A stretch of 64,000 bases of DNA. It comes from Gracilimonas sp040877545 (GTDB taxonomy: Bacteria > Bacteroidota > Rhodothermia > Balneolales > Balneolaceae). Position 1 is the first letter of the stretch. Every line of letters begins with the position of its first letter. The translations under genes and the position numbers were made by a program. The notes under the pieces were generated by a model. The model was not told the DNA's origin. It searched no databases and was given only the letters and a program-made list of their open reading frames with translations. Positions 26,061-35,238 of the stretch are shown piece after piece. Location: positions 19,130 to 83,129 of the forward strand of contig JBBDNN010000063.1 of NCBI GenBank assembly GCA_040877545.1. The letters are read 5' to 3'.

Positions 26061-27131
26061 ATGAGTAAATATATTCGAATTAGTGAGGCTGCTAAAAGAT
26101 TAAATGTAAGTAAAGATACTCTTCGTCGATGGGATAAAAGCGGAAAATTTAAATGTCTTCGACATCCTATAAATAATTATCGTGTCTATACAGAAGAGCA
26201 AATTTCTGATTTGGTTAAGGAAGTTGAGGTTTTATATAAACCTAATAAATCAATTCTAGACTTAAATTCTCCTTTCCTTAAAACTTCCCATGGAACCCTT
26301 TATAATTGTGATTGCAATGACCTGTTAGATAGCCTCGACTCTAATTCAGTTGATTTAATTTTTGCTGATCCTCCTTACAATATAAAAAAAGCCGAATGGG
26401 ATTCCTTTTCATCACAAAAGGAGTATGTAGAGTGGTCGATGGAATGGATAGAAAAAGCAGAAAGAGTATTAAAAGATACGGGATCTATTTATATCTGTGG
26501 CTTTTCTGAAATATTAGCGGACATTAAATGGAGCTCTTCCAAACTTTTTAAAGGTTGTAAATGGCTTGTGTGGTTTTACAGGAATAAAGCAAACCTGGGT
26601 AGAGATTGGGGAAGATCACATGAAAGCATATTACATTTTCGTAAATCGAAAAAATTCACATTCAATCAAGATCCAATTAGAATTCCATATAATAAGCATA
26701 CCTTAAAATATCCCAAAAGGAAACAAGCGGATTCTTCTCAATACTCAAATGGGAATGAGAATGGGAAGAATTATACCTGGGAACCACATCCCTTAGGTGC
26801 AAAACCGAAAGATGTTTTAGAAATACCAACCTTGTCAAATGGCTCTTGGGAAAGATTCGATCATGAAACTCAAAAACCTGTAGAACTACTTAAGCGAATC
26901 ATCTTGTCTTCTTCAAATTCAACTGATATTATTTTAGATCCTTTTGGAGGCTCTGGAACTACCTATGCAGTTGCTGAAGCATTTAAAAGGCGTTGGATTG
27001 GTTCTGAATTAAATAAAGATTATTGCCACACCATTCAGCAAAGATTAACTGACATTGAGCATATTAATAGAATTAGGGAAGGTGAAGACGATTATTCTGC
27101 AAGACAAAGAAGATTAGAATTAAGAGGTTAG
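26061..27131 (+). CDS. Type II DNA methyltransferase (beta class, amino-MTase) with N-terminal MerR-like HTH
   Basis: 356 residues. Residues 4-55 form a MerR/excisionase-type helix-turn-helix (IRISEAAKRLNVSKDTLRRWDKSGKF...NNYRVYT). The methyltransferase domain has motif IV DPPY at 103-106 first and motif I DPFGGSGTT at 293-301 last, the order of beta-class N6-adenine or N4-cytosine enzymes. The target site cannot be read from the sequence. It overlaps the opposing endonuclease gene tail to tail by 12 bp. The region is visibly more AT-rich than its neighbours and flanked by a duplication, so it was acquired. The HTH may let the enzyme repress its own promoter, since no C-protein gene is present. 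Confidence 0.9.
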   Translation: MSKYIRISEAAKRLNVSKDTLRRWDKSGKFKCLRHPINNYRVYTEEQISDLVKEVEVLYKPNKSILDLNSPFLKTSHGTLYNCDCNDLLDSLDSNSVDLIFADPPYNIKKAEWDSFSSQKEYVEWSMEWIEKAERVLKDTGSIYICGFSEILADIKWSSSKLFKGCKWLVWFYRNKANLGRDWGRSHESILHFRKSKKFTFNQDPIRIPYNKHTLKYPKRKQADSSQYSNGNENGKNYTWEPHPLGAKPKDVLEIPTLSNGSWERFDHETQKPVELLKRIILSSSNSTDIILDPFGGSGTTYAVAEAFKRRWIGSELNKDYCHTIQQRLTDIEHINRIREGEDDYSARQRRLELRG

Positions 27132-28013
27132 CATTTCCCAAACCTGTTTTGTAACCAAATCGGAAAATTTATGCATATACCTGTCATAAGGTTCCTTTTT
27201 TGCTTGTGGAGGAGAGTCCAGATAGTATACTCCTTCTAAGGGAGTCAAAAACTTTGTATAAACCATAAATAAACCTGATACTAATGTATAACTAATATTG
27301 TCGGTCTTTTTTCTTTGCACATCATTTAAAAAGATGCCTATTACTTTTAAATCATGACCCACAAATTCTTGTAAGAGTATTTTATCAATAAATATTTTAC
27401 CCATTCTGTCCTTTGATGATGTTTTTGCAGACACTACTATCTCTTTTTCATCAATATTAGTGGAAGAAGATTTTACTTTTTTATAGGGGGAAAGTATCAG
27501 GTCATTTTCACATTTATAAGTTCTTGTTTTCCCTTCATGTTCATAAGGTATTTTTAATACAATTCTTTTATTAGTAACACCAATGGCATTAAATACACAT
27601 CTCATAAGCTCTTCAAGCCGATTGCCCAGATGCTTTCTTGCACTGTTGGAATTAATAAGAAGATCCATGCCACATCCTATTGATTGGTGGATAGTATATA
27701 TCACCGAATCAATATCACTTAATGCCTCACTACCAAAGGTTCTCTCTCCTCTTGATTCTTTGATCGTTTCAAAATAAGAAATACATGTAGCATATTTTTC
27801 TTTAAATAAAGAAGGTGACTCTATGAATAAAGCAGTATTGACGGGTCGCAGAAATTTAGTACTTCCAGCATTCGTTGATTCATGAATTACAAAATTATTT
27901 CTGAAGTTAGAGTTTGTTATTACCTCAGGCATATAACTAAGAGCCCTAAAAGCTGTATCATGAAATTCTTTTAAATTATTTTTAGGTGTTCTTAAATCAC
28001 TTGCTAAATCCAT
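27120..28013 (-). CDS. Probable type II restriction endonuclease, PD-(D/E)XK-like
   Basis: About 297 residues from ATG at 28013, chosen because AGGA lies five bases upstream; a TTG at 28043 would add ten codons. I do not recognise the subfamily. The middle has an N-D pair at 180-181 in KCENDLILSP, followed by EIVVSAKTSSKDRMGKIFIDK (Lys207 in S-x-K), a pattern seen in PD-(D/E)XK restriction enzymes where E/D-x-K may vary to S-x-K. NRLEELMR upstream could supply the helix Glu. Its place convergent with a methyltransferase supports an endonuclease cutting the same site. No signal peptide; cytoplasmic. Confidence 0.7.
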   Translation of the reverse strand: MDLASDLRTPKNNLKEFHDTAFRALSYMPEVITNSNFRNNFVIHESTNAGSTKFLRPVNTALFIESPSLFKEKYATCISYFETIKESRGERTFGSEALSDIDSVIYTIHQSIGCGMDLLINSNSARKHLGNRLEELMRCVFNAIGVTNKRIVLKIPYEHEGKTRTYKCENDLILSPYKKVKSSSTNIDEKEIVVSAKTSSKDRMGKIFIDKILLQEFVGHDLKVIGIFLNDVQRKKTDNISYTLVSGLFMVYTKFLTPLEGVYYLDSPPQAKKEPYDRYMHKFSDLVTKQVWEMLTS

Positions 28014-28064
28014 TTTTCCTAATTTATTGAAATTTATCTGCAATAATTATAGTGGTGTAGCATC

Positions 28065-28823
28065 TCACAACCAATCTACAATGTTATCTTTCTTTTCTAC
28101 CTGCACATATTTTTCAAAAATTTCGTGAAGACTGGCGTCTTTTTGGAGTTCTTTGCGGCTTATTGCATCCAGGTAGGCTTCGATTTTTCCTTTATGCAAA
28201 ATGGCAATATCGTCACAGAGGTTTTCCACCACTTCGAGTATGTGGCTGGTAACAATTATAGTTACTCCTTTTGCTTTTAGTTTTCTAATGATGGTTTTCA
28301 TCCGTTCGATGGAAATCACATCAACCGCTTCAAAAGGTTCATCCAGCATAAGCAATTTTGGCTCTACTAAAACCGAGACAATAAAAGCCAGCTTTTTGCG
28401 GCTTCCGGATGAAAGCTTATTCACCTTTATTCGGGCGAAATCTTTTATATCAAAAAAGTCCATTAACGAATAGGCTTTCTCAAATAAGCCCTTTCTGGGT
28501 ATTTCATAAACGTCACACACATATTCTACGAATTCGAGGCTACTGAACTGTTCAAACAGCAGCGGTGGCTGCAAAACAGAAGAGGTTATCTTCTTTATCA
28601 CTTCCTCATTTTTTGGAATCAGCTCCATTCCATGAATTAAAACCTGCCCTCCTTCAAAATTCAGCAACCCTGTAAGAACACCAATAAGCGTGCTTTTGCC
28701 GGCACCATTTGGGCCAATTAACCCGAATATTGTTCCTTTGGGAATAGTTAAATCCAATTCCTGCAGCACAGGTGTTTCTTCGTATTTTTTTACCAGTTGT
28801 GTGATTTCTACAGCTCGTTCCAT
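28065..28823 (-). CDS. ABC transporter ATP-binding protein
   Basis: 252 residues, standard for one nucleotide-binding domain. Walker A is GPNGAGKST, the signature is LSSGSRKKL, Walker B is LLMLDEP and the switch His is in VTSH. It begins 16 bp inside the end of the permease gene, so the two are translationally coupled and form one ABC-2-type exporter. The substrate is unknown. Its 3' end is duplicated at 25930-25981, on the far side of the restriction-modification pair. Confidence 0.92.
   Translation of the reverse strand: MERAVEITQLVKKYEETPVLQELDLTIPKGTIFGLIGPNGAGKSTLIGVLTGLLNFEGGQVLIHGMELIPKNEEVIKKITSSVLQPPLLFEQFSSLEFVEYVCDVYEIPRKGLFEKAYSLMDFFDIKDFARIKVNKLSSGSRKKLAFIVSVLVEPKLLMLDEPFEAVDVISIERMKTIIRKLKAKGVTIIVTSHILEVVENLCDDIAILHKGKIEAYLDAISRKELQKDASLHEIFEKYVQVEKKDNIVDWL
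28071..28122. repeat. Right copy of the 52-bp direct duplication
   Basis: The original copy, inside the last codons of the intact ATPase gene. Compare 25930-25981. The distance between copies is 2141 bp and contains only the methyltransferase and endonuclease genes. Confidence 0.85.
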
Positions 28824-30358
28824 AACCTCATCAATACTCGTTTTTTAAAAAGATTTACTAATACATCCATATGGCGCCACAGGTATACTACCATAAATAC
28901 TATTACCGAAATCATGATTGTTTGTCGATACCACTCCAGGCCGTTTAACGGCACGAAAATGAAGTAACCCATCGTAAAGATCAAAAAGGAAATGGCAAAG
29001 GTTATTTTTTGCGGAATAATAGGGTGCTTATAACTGAAGGATGAATAGGTTGCTTTTTTATATTGAAAATAGGAACTCCACACAAACAGCAGCATGAACA
29101 TCAAAAAGAAAAAGGTATTAGCTACAAATATTTGCATAGCACTGCCAATTTCAGGAATTACCAGCAGTTCAAAAAAAGTTATCAGGTAAAAAACCAGCAG
29201 TGGCAGGGTTATGACCCCAAGAAAACGCTCTTTTAGTTGTTTTTCTAAACTTATGGGAAATTGCAGATGCAATAGAAATTCCCGGTTTTCATAGCCATAC
29301 ATATTTGCCATTCCCATTGCCAAAAGGGCCACAGGGATTCCAGCCAAAATAGTTGGAATTAGAATAGTTTGAGCCAGCGGATAGTCTACACTCATCAATA
29401 ACGGCACGTAAACAATCGGAATAATAGTTAATGTGAGGACTTGCAGGCGATTGTAGGGGTGTTTCATCACATAGAAATAATATTTACCGGCATTAAGCCC
29501 CAAAATTTTCCGAAGGACATTCCATAATCTGCTGGTTTCTTCTTCCACTTTTTTAAGGCCAGGATTCTGCAAATCTTCCCGTGTTTTATTGAAATGATCT
29601 ATCACAATAAGTCCCACCAAAATCACCCCAAAAAGAAATAGTATGGATGCATTTGTCCAGCCATATTCAACACGTGCTGTTTGCACAAGCATACCGCCGG
29701 GCAGCCATGAGAGAAAAGTATTTACTAACTCTGCTTCCGGTAAAAACCTGGCAAAATATTCCTGGGAGTTAGTGGTAAAAAGTGTAATGGCCTGGAATAG
29801 TACAAACACAAAAAATAAAAAACCCACCACCACGGCTATGAATCTTTTTTCCACAATACGAATAAACCTGTGCTTGATGGAATAAATCAGGACATAATTA
29901 AGTGTGACTGCTGCAATAACTACAGGAATCTGGTAAGCATAACGTATCTGTACCGATAGAAAAACCAGCCATGTAAGATTGTATATGATATTAACGGGGT
30001 GGCAAAATCCGATTAAGGTTAAATATGTGGCTAGCCTTTTGAGTGGAAAACCGAAACCCAGCAGCTTACGGTTTTCATCAATGTTCATCAGCCGCAGGTT
30101 TGTAAAGGAAAAATGCATTACCCAATAGGAATTGGCGAAAACCAATAGTATGAATAAATATATTTCAGGAGTAAGCCACGGAACCTGAAGCTGCATCCAA
30201 GGATCAGTATCCATTAAAACTACTACTACTGCGGTGCCAATTAAATTTACCAGCATTATGATCAAGAACAGTACATACCCAATAGTTAGCAGCAGTTGAA
30301 AGCGGTTTAGGTTGGAAATGAAAATCCGCCAGTTTAGTAGTAATAGCCTGTAAAACAC
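28808..30358 (-). CDS. ABC-2-type transporter permease
   Basis: 516 residues, polytopic, with about 12 hydrophobic segments (for example LLLTIGYVLFLIIMLVNLIGTAVVVVL near the N-terminus and FAISFLIFTMGYFIFVPL near the end). It starts at a GTG codon (30358). The family resembles large Bacteroidota exporter permeases of the DUF5687 type, but I am not sure of the exact one. It is the first gene of a two-gene unit with the ATPase, and both act at the inner membrane. Confidence 0.8.
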   Translation of the reverse strand: MFYRLLLLNWRIFISNLNRFQLLLTIGYVLFLIIMLVNLIGTAVVVVLMDTDPWMQLQVPWLTPEIYLFILLVFANSYWVMHFSFTNLRLMNIDENRKLLGFGFPLKRLATYLTLIGFCHPVNIIYNLTWLVFLSVQIRYAYQIPVVIAAVTLNYVLIYSIKHRFIRIVEKRFIAVVVGFLFFVFVLFQAITLFTTNSQEYFARFLPEAELVNTFLSWLPGGMLVQTARVEYGWTNASILFLFGVILVGLIVIDHFNKTREDLQNPGLKKVEEETSRLWNVLRKILGLNAGKYYFYVMKHPYNRLQVLTLTIIPIVYVPLLMSVDYPLAQTILIPTILAGIPVALLAMGMANMYGYENREFLLHLQFPISLEKQLKERFLGVITLPLLVFYLITFFELLVIPEIGSAMQIFVANTFFFLMFMLLFVWSSYFQYKKATYSSFSYKHPIIPQKITFAISFLIFTMGYFIFVPLNGLEWYRQTIMISVIVFMVVYLWRHMDVLVNLFKKRVLMRLWNEL

Positions 30359-30475
30359 AATAAAGTATTAATTCTAATTAGCCCGTCTTATATAACGAAA
30401 TGAGAGGAGTAAATCTAAGTTTTATTAATGGCACTTTAGAAGACATTTTTAAACTTGTGGATGTTTTTCGATAAA

Positions 30476-30497
30476 AAAGGGAGCTTATGCTCCCTTT
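30476..30497 (-). terminator. Rho-independent terminator after the beta-barrel gene
   Basis: AAAGGGAGC (30476-30484) and GCTCCCTTT (30489-30497) form a perfect 9-bp stem with loop TTAT. Read leftward it is followed by a run of six T. It lies 29 bp past the stop of the 30526-31113 gene. Confidence 0.88.
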
Positions 30498-30525
30498 AAT
30501 TCTCCACTTATATTCACTGCGCCAA

Positions 30526-31113
30526 TTAAAAGGCAATCCCAAGTGTAAGTGAAAGGGCGTTATTTTTTGCGTCGGCATCTTCAAATATATTAGTCAAGCC
30601 GGCAGTATATCTAAGATCGATATTGAAACTCATCACATCCAAACCAATACCTCCGGCTATTCCGTAATCGGTGTCGCTAACTGCATCAGAGATGTCAAAA
30701 TTTCCGTCATCAGTTTCTGCTTCCGCGCGGGTATTGAACCCTGCATATGGACCGGCATAAACATATGGTTTAGCCAGGGAAAGGGGTGGAGAAAATCCAA
30801 CTTTTAAAAGTACCGGTACCTGTATGTAATCTAACTGCTGCGATTCTTCACCGCCGTCTGCCGCTTTAGCACCATATTGTGCAAATAAAACTTCTGGCTG
30901 AACCGAGATGGGCGAAACGGGCACATTTATCTTTATAAAAGCTCCCGCTACAAAGCCTGGTTTAAATGCTACATCATCTGTGTTTGTAGTAGTAGATAAA
31001 TTTAATCCTCCTTTTACTCCAAATTCGGGCAAGATCTGTGCTTGAGCCTGAACTGCTGTAAAGGCAAAAATGGCGATAAAAAGAATTGTACGTGTAAATA
31101 CTTTAGAATTCAT
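30526..31113 (-). CDS. Outer-membrane beta-barrel protein (PorT/OMP_b-brl_2 type)
   Basis: 195 residues with a signal peptide (ending QAQAQ). The mature chain opens PEFGVKGGLNLSTTTN and contains alternating strands such as GFVAGAFIKINVPVSPISVQPEVLFAQYG, YIQVPVLLKVGF and YVYAGPYAGFNTRAE, and ends in LSLTLGIAF with a terminal Phe. These are standard marks of small eight-stranded Bacteroidota barrels. The function is not known. It is monocistronic, with its own terminator. Confidence 0.85.
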   Translation of the reverse strand: MNSKVFTRTILFIAIFAFTAVQAQAQILPEFGVKGGLNLSTTTNTDDVAFKPGFVAGAFIKINVPVSPISVQPEVLFAQYGAKAADGGEESQQLDYIQVPVLLKVGFSPPLSLAKPYVYAGPYAGFNTRAEAETDDGNFDISDAVSDTDYGIAGGIGLDVMSFNIDLRYTAGLTNIFEDADAKNNALSLTLGIAF

Positions 31114-31203
31114 AAGGTGTAATAGTTTTCTTGTTAATATTAATTTATAACAAGAGCTTTATAAAGATGAAATGTGACAAAATAATTTCGAATTTCTATA
31201 AGT

Positions 31204-34023
31204 CTAATCTTTGCTCAAATAAGCCTCCAAATATTGTCCGGTGTAGCTTTCTTCTTCCTTCATAATATCTTCTGGAGTTCCTTCTGCAACAATTTGTCCG
31301 CCTCCAAATCCTCCTTCAGGCCCAACGTCAATTATCCAGTCGGCACATTTTATAATATCCAGGTTATGCTCAATTATAATCACCGAATGTCCCAGGGTAA
31401 CCAGTTCATTAAAAGAATCTAGCAACTTTGTTACATCTTCAAAATGAAGCCCGGTGGTGGGTTCATCAAAAAAGTAGAGGGTGTGATCATTATTTTTTCG
31501 GGATAGAAATCGTGCCAGCTTCACCCGTTGTGCTTCTCCGCCAGAGAGTGTTGTGGCACTTTGCCCCAGTTTTAGGTATCCCAATCCTACATCTTCAAGC
31601 GGCTGTAATTTATTTACGATTGAAGCTTCATCAACGAAAAAATCAATGGCTTCAGAAACCGGCATTTCCAGAACGTTGTGAATGTTTTGTCCGCGATATT
31701 TCACGCTGAGTACATCTTTCCGAAACCGGGTTCCGTGGCAAACCTCGCAGGTTAATTCTATATCAGCCATAAACTGCATTTCAATTCGCTGCACACCCTC
31801 GCCCTGACAATTTTCACACCTTCCGCCCGGCACGTTGAAGGAAAAATGGCCGGGCGTATAGCCCATAATTTTAGCTGCTTTGGTATTCGAGAACAGGTCA
31901 CGGATTCCGTCAAAGGATTTAGTATAAGTTGCAGGATTTGAACGCGAAGATCGCCCAATTGGGCTTTGGTCCACCATTTCCACGCCATGTACAACAGCCA
32001 TTCCCGAGAGGTTTTTGAAGCGACCAACTTTATCGTTATACGTGCCGATATGTTTTTGAATGCCTGCGTAAAGAGTATCGTGCACAAGGGTAGATTTTCC
32101 CGAACCGGAAACGCCGGTTACTACCGTCATCATCCCCAGCGGAAATTCCACGCTTACATTTTTGAGATTGTGTTCTGAGGCCCCTTCCAGCATAATAGAT
32201 TTCCCGCTGCCTTTTCTTCTTTTTTGGGGGATGGGAATTTCCTTGCGCCCACTTAAAAATTTCCCCGTCAGTGAATCAGCTTTAAGAAGATTATTATATG
32301 TTCCACTGAAAACTACCTCGCCCCCATGGGTTCCGGCAAAAGGGCCAATATCAATAATGTTGTCTGCGGCTTTCATCATTTCGGAATCGTGTTCTACCAC
32401 CAGAACTGTATTTCCAATATCCCGCAGCGATTCCAGAATTTTTATAAGCCGGTTGTTATCTTTCGGGTGCAGCCCAATGGTGGGTTCATCCAGTACATAC
32501 ATGCTTCCGATAAGTGAACTCCCCAAGGCATTGGCTAAACTTATACGCTGCGATTCTCCACCACTTAGCGTATTTGCGAGACGGTTTAAGGTGAGATAAT
32601 CCAGCCCTACTTCATCCAGATATTTTAATCGTTTTCGTATTTCATATAAGATTTGCCCGGCTACACCTTCTTCATATTCAGTGAGTTCCAGTTCATCAAA
32701 ATATTTCCGGGCGTGGCCGATCGTAAGCTCCGAAACTTCTCCAATATGAAGATCTCCTACTTTCACATACAGTGCGTCTTTTCGTACCCGAAATCCCTCG
32801 CATTCCGGGCACCGGCTGTACCCGCGATAACGGGAATACAATACACGCATATGAACTTTATAGGATTGATTTTTTATTTCATCAAAAAATTTCCAAATCC
32901 CGATGTATTTATCTTTTCCCTTCCAAATCACCTCCTTCACTTCTTTGGGGAGGTCGGAATAGGGTGTGTCAATGGAAAATTTCTCACGTGCAGATACTTT
33001 AATTAAATCCCGCAAATGCGCACTGTATTTAGGCGAATTAAAAGGAGCAATTACTCCATTTCGTATAGTTTTTTGGTGATCAGGAATAACAAGGTCTTCA
33101 TCAATTCCGGCCACACGACCAAATCCTTCACATTTGTTGCAGGCACCAAAAGGATTGTTGAAGGAAAACATCTGCGGTGTGGGTTCGGTAAATTCCATGC
33201 TATCCAACTCAAAACGTTCACTAAACGGCAGCTCTTCTCCATCTTTCATCATGATGGAGCACCTTCCGGCGCCTTCCTGGAAAGCAGTTTCCAGTGAATC
33301 GGCAATACGGGTTCGGGTGGCTTCGTCATCTTTCAATACCAGGCGATCAATAAGTACCCGGTATTTTTTTGGCTTGAATTTCCTGCGATCTATATTATCT
33401 GTCGTTATATCTAAAATACTTTCATCTTCCACATTCAGCAGCCGGGTTAATCCTTTTTCTTTTAGGACTTTCAGTTCTTCATCCAGCTTCTTTTTTTCGT
33501 GATGTGGGATGGGATGAAGTACATAAAACCGCTCACCTTCTTCCTGACTCTCATATAACTTCTTGATGGCTGTTCGTGGAGAGTCCTTTTTTACCCTTTC
33601 TCCGGAAATCGGGGAAAGGGTTCTTCCAATTCGTGCAAACATGAGCCGCACGTAATCATAAATTTCTGTAGTAGTACCTACCGTAGAGCGGGGGTTTGAT
33701 GAAGTGGTTTTTTGCTGAATGGCCATTGCCGGAGAAATTCCCTGCATGAAGTCAACATCAGGTTTATCCATTCGTTCTAAAAATTGGCGGGCGTAACTGG
33801 AGAGGCTTTCTACATAACGCCGCTGCCCTTCCGCATAAATTGTATCGAAGGCAAGGCTCGATTTTCCCGAACCTGAAACACCGGTAACTACCGTTATTTT
33901 ATTCCGGGGAATTTCTACATCAATATTCTTAAGGTTATGCGTACGCGCTCCCTTGACAATTATGGGGCGTTCTCCTTCTTGTTTTTTTGCTTTCCTGGAA
34001 GCCGATTCTGTTGCTGTTGGCAT
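31204..34023 (-). CDS. uvrA: Excinuclease ABC subunit A
   Basis: 939 residues, full length. It carries two ABC ATPase halves (GVSGSGKSSLAF near the N-terminus, GVSGSGKSTLVHDTLY in the second), both LSGGESQR and LSGGEAQR signatures, and zinc-binding pairs CNKC...CPEC and CENCQGEG...CEVC. UvrA finds helix-distorting DNA lesions and loads UvrB in nucleotide excision repair. uvrB starts at 63186 in this window but is not linked to it. No LexA-like box can be supported upstream. Confidence 0.98.
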   Translation of the reverse strand: MPTATESASRKAKKQEGERPIIVKGARTHNLKNIDVEIPRNKITVVTGVSGSGKSSLAFDTIYAEGQRRYVESLSSYARQFLERMDKPDVDFMQGISPAMAIQQKTTSSNPRSTVGTTTEIYDYVRLMFARIGRTLSPISGERVKKDSPRTAIKKLYESQEEGERFYVLHPIPHHEKKKLDEELKVLKEKGLTRLLNVEDESILDITTDNIDRRKFKPKKYRVLIDRLVLKDDEATRTRIADSLETAFQEGAGRCSIMMKDGEELPFSERFELDSMEFTEPTPQMFSFNNPFGACNKCEGFGRVAGIDEDLVIPDHQKTIRNGVIAPFNSPKYSAHLRDLIKVSAREKFSIDTPYSDLPKEVKEVIWKGKDKYIGIWKFFDEIKNQSYKVHMRVLYSRYRGYSRCPECEGFRVRKDALYVKVGDLHIGEVSELTIGHARKYFDELELTEYEEGVAGQILYEIRKRLKYLDEVGLDYLTLNRLANTLSGGESQRISLANALGSSLIGSMYVLDEPTIGLHPKDNNRLIKILESLRDIGNTVLVVEHDSEMMKAADNIIDIGPFAGTHGGEVVFSGTYNNLLKADSLTGKFLSGRKEIPIPQKRRKGSGKSIMLEGASEHNLKNVSVEFPLGMMTVVTGVSGSGKSTLVHDTLYAGIQKHIGTYNDKVGRFKNLSGMAVVHGVEMVDQSPIGRSSRSNPATYTKSFDGIRDLFSNTKAAKIMGYTPGHFSFNVPGGRCENCQGEGVQRIEMQFMADIELTCEVCHGTRFRKDVLSVKYRGQNIHNVLEMPVSEAIDFFVDEASIVNKLQPLEDVGLGYLKLGQSATTLSGGEAQRVKLARFLSRKNNDHTLYFFDEPTTGLHFEDVTKLLDSFNELVTLGHSVIIIEHNLDIIKCADWIIDVGPEGGFGGGQIVAEGTPEDIMKEEESYTGQYLEAYLSKD

Positions 34024-34099
34024 AAATATCTTTGGATTTTTTCGAACCTTTAATATACGAAAAATTCTGCCGCGAACCGACCACCATCCTTAATAAAAA

Positions 34100-34124
34100 A
34101 AGCGAGAGATATCATCCCTCGCTT
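34100..34124 (-). terminator. Rho-independent terminator after the DUF4097 gene
   Basis: AAGCGAG (34100-34106) pairs with CTCGCTT (34118-34124). Read leftward it is followed by seven T. It lies 32 bp past the stop of the 34157-35119 gene and before the uvrA start. Confidence 0.8.
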
Positions 34125-34156
34125 CTTTAGCTTTTATGTATGGAGTAAAATCTTTT

Positions 34157-35119
34157 CTATAAATAATTCATGGTTACAGAACCGCCGCTGGTTTTGGCTC
34201 TGACCACAGTTCCGCCGCCATTCATTTTGCCGCGTATTTCATCCCGCTCCGACTCACCATTGAAATTAATAAGTTCTGTTCGAACTCTGCTTCCATCCAG
34301 GTCTAAAGTATATCCGTTTTCTTTAGGGACTGTGATCCCGATGCTTCCGCCACTGGTGCGCAGTTCAATAAAATCATGAGGAGAAAGTATTTCTGCACGA
34401 ATAGAGCCTCCGCTGGTTTTGGCTGATACATTTCCTTCCATCCCTTCGAGGGTAATACTGCCGCCACTGGTTCTGGCATCCATACCACCTACTACTGATT
34501 TTGCTATAATTCTACCTCCGCTTGTATTAGCTTCAACCTCCCCCTGAGTATCAGTAATATTAATACTGCCGCCTGAGGTTTTTAGTAACTGCTTGCCCAC
34601 AATGCCTTCTGTTGTAATACTGCCGCCACTGGTTCTCAGCTCCTGACTCCCGGTTAAGTTTTTAGCAGTCAAGCTCCCGCCGCTGGTCTTTAATCGAGTT
34701 CGTGTTTCATTGGGGGTGTAAACTATGAATGAAATCGAATATCCATCCCGGTTCCAAATCCAGCCGCCCCTGGATTCCCGTTTGGAGATTGCTTTGATGG
34801 TATTTCCAGATTGTGAAATATCTATTTCATAATCGTCTAATTTAGCCTCGCCCGGGGCTATATATTTTCCGCGATGGCGTACATACATTTCAACACTTAC
34901 TTCCCCATTCGAAGAACCAATTACTTTTATACTACCTCCTGATGTTTGCACTTCCAGGTTTACATCTCCCGAGGTGTTGAAGTTCTCTACAGTGTAAGCC
35001 TCATCCTTTGATTGTGCATAACCCGTTTTTACTGCTGCCAATAACAACACGAAAAAAATAAAAGTTGTTAGTGCTACGCTCCATTTGTATCTGTTTTCTG
35101 TACTCATTTTTTTGTCCAT
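34157..35119 (-). CDS. Secreted DUF4097-type beta-helix repeat protein
   Basis: 320 residues with one N-terminal hydrophobic segment (ALTTFIFFVLLLAAVKTGYAQ, cleavable). After residue 50 the motif TSGGSI (or TSGGSL, SGGRI, SGGSV) recurs nine times, mostly every 18-24 residues, each beginning a short strand pair. This is a regular right-handed beta-solenoid pattern of the DUF4097 family. The role is not established; related genes often sit with anti-sigma or envelope-stress genes, which are absent here. Met5 (MSTENRYKW) is a possible alternative start. Confidence 0.8.
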   Translation of the reverse strand: MDKKMSTENRYKWSVALTTFIFFVLLLAAVKTGYAQSKDEAYTVENFNTSGDVNLEVQTSGGSIKVIGSSNGEVSVEMYVRHRGKYIAPGEAKLDDYEIDISQSGNTIKAISKRESRGGWIWNRDGYSISFIVYTPNETRTRLKTSGGSLTAKNLTGSQELRTSGGSITTEGIVGKQLLKTSGGSINITDTQGEVEANTSGGRIIAKSVVGGMDARTSGGSITLEGMEGNVSAKTSGGSIRAEILSPHDFIELRTSGGSIGITVPKENGYTLDLDGSRVRTELINFNGESERDEIRGKMNGGGTVVRAKTSGGSVTMNYL

Positions 35120-35238
35120 TATTAAAATCGAAACTTGTGATAGTTAGACGTACAAATTTGTGTAGAGTTACAGTTTTGTGTGTAATGCGCAGTTCTTTAT
35201 AATTGATTAAATTTTGCCGCCTTAAAAAATGGAGTGAA

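Noticed and set aside
30378..30584. 68-codon frame on the minus strand
   Set aside because: It runs through the barrel gene's terminator and shows no domain.
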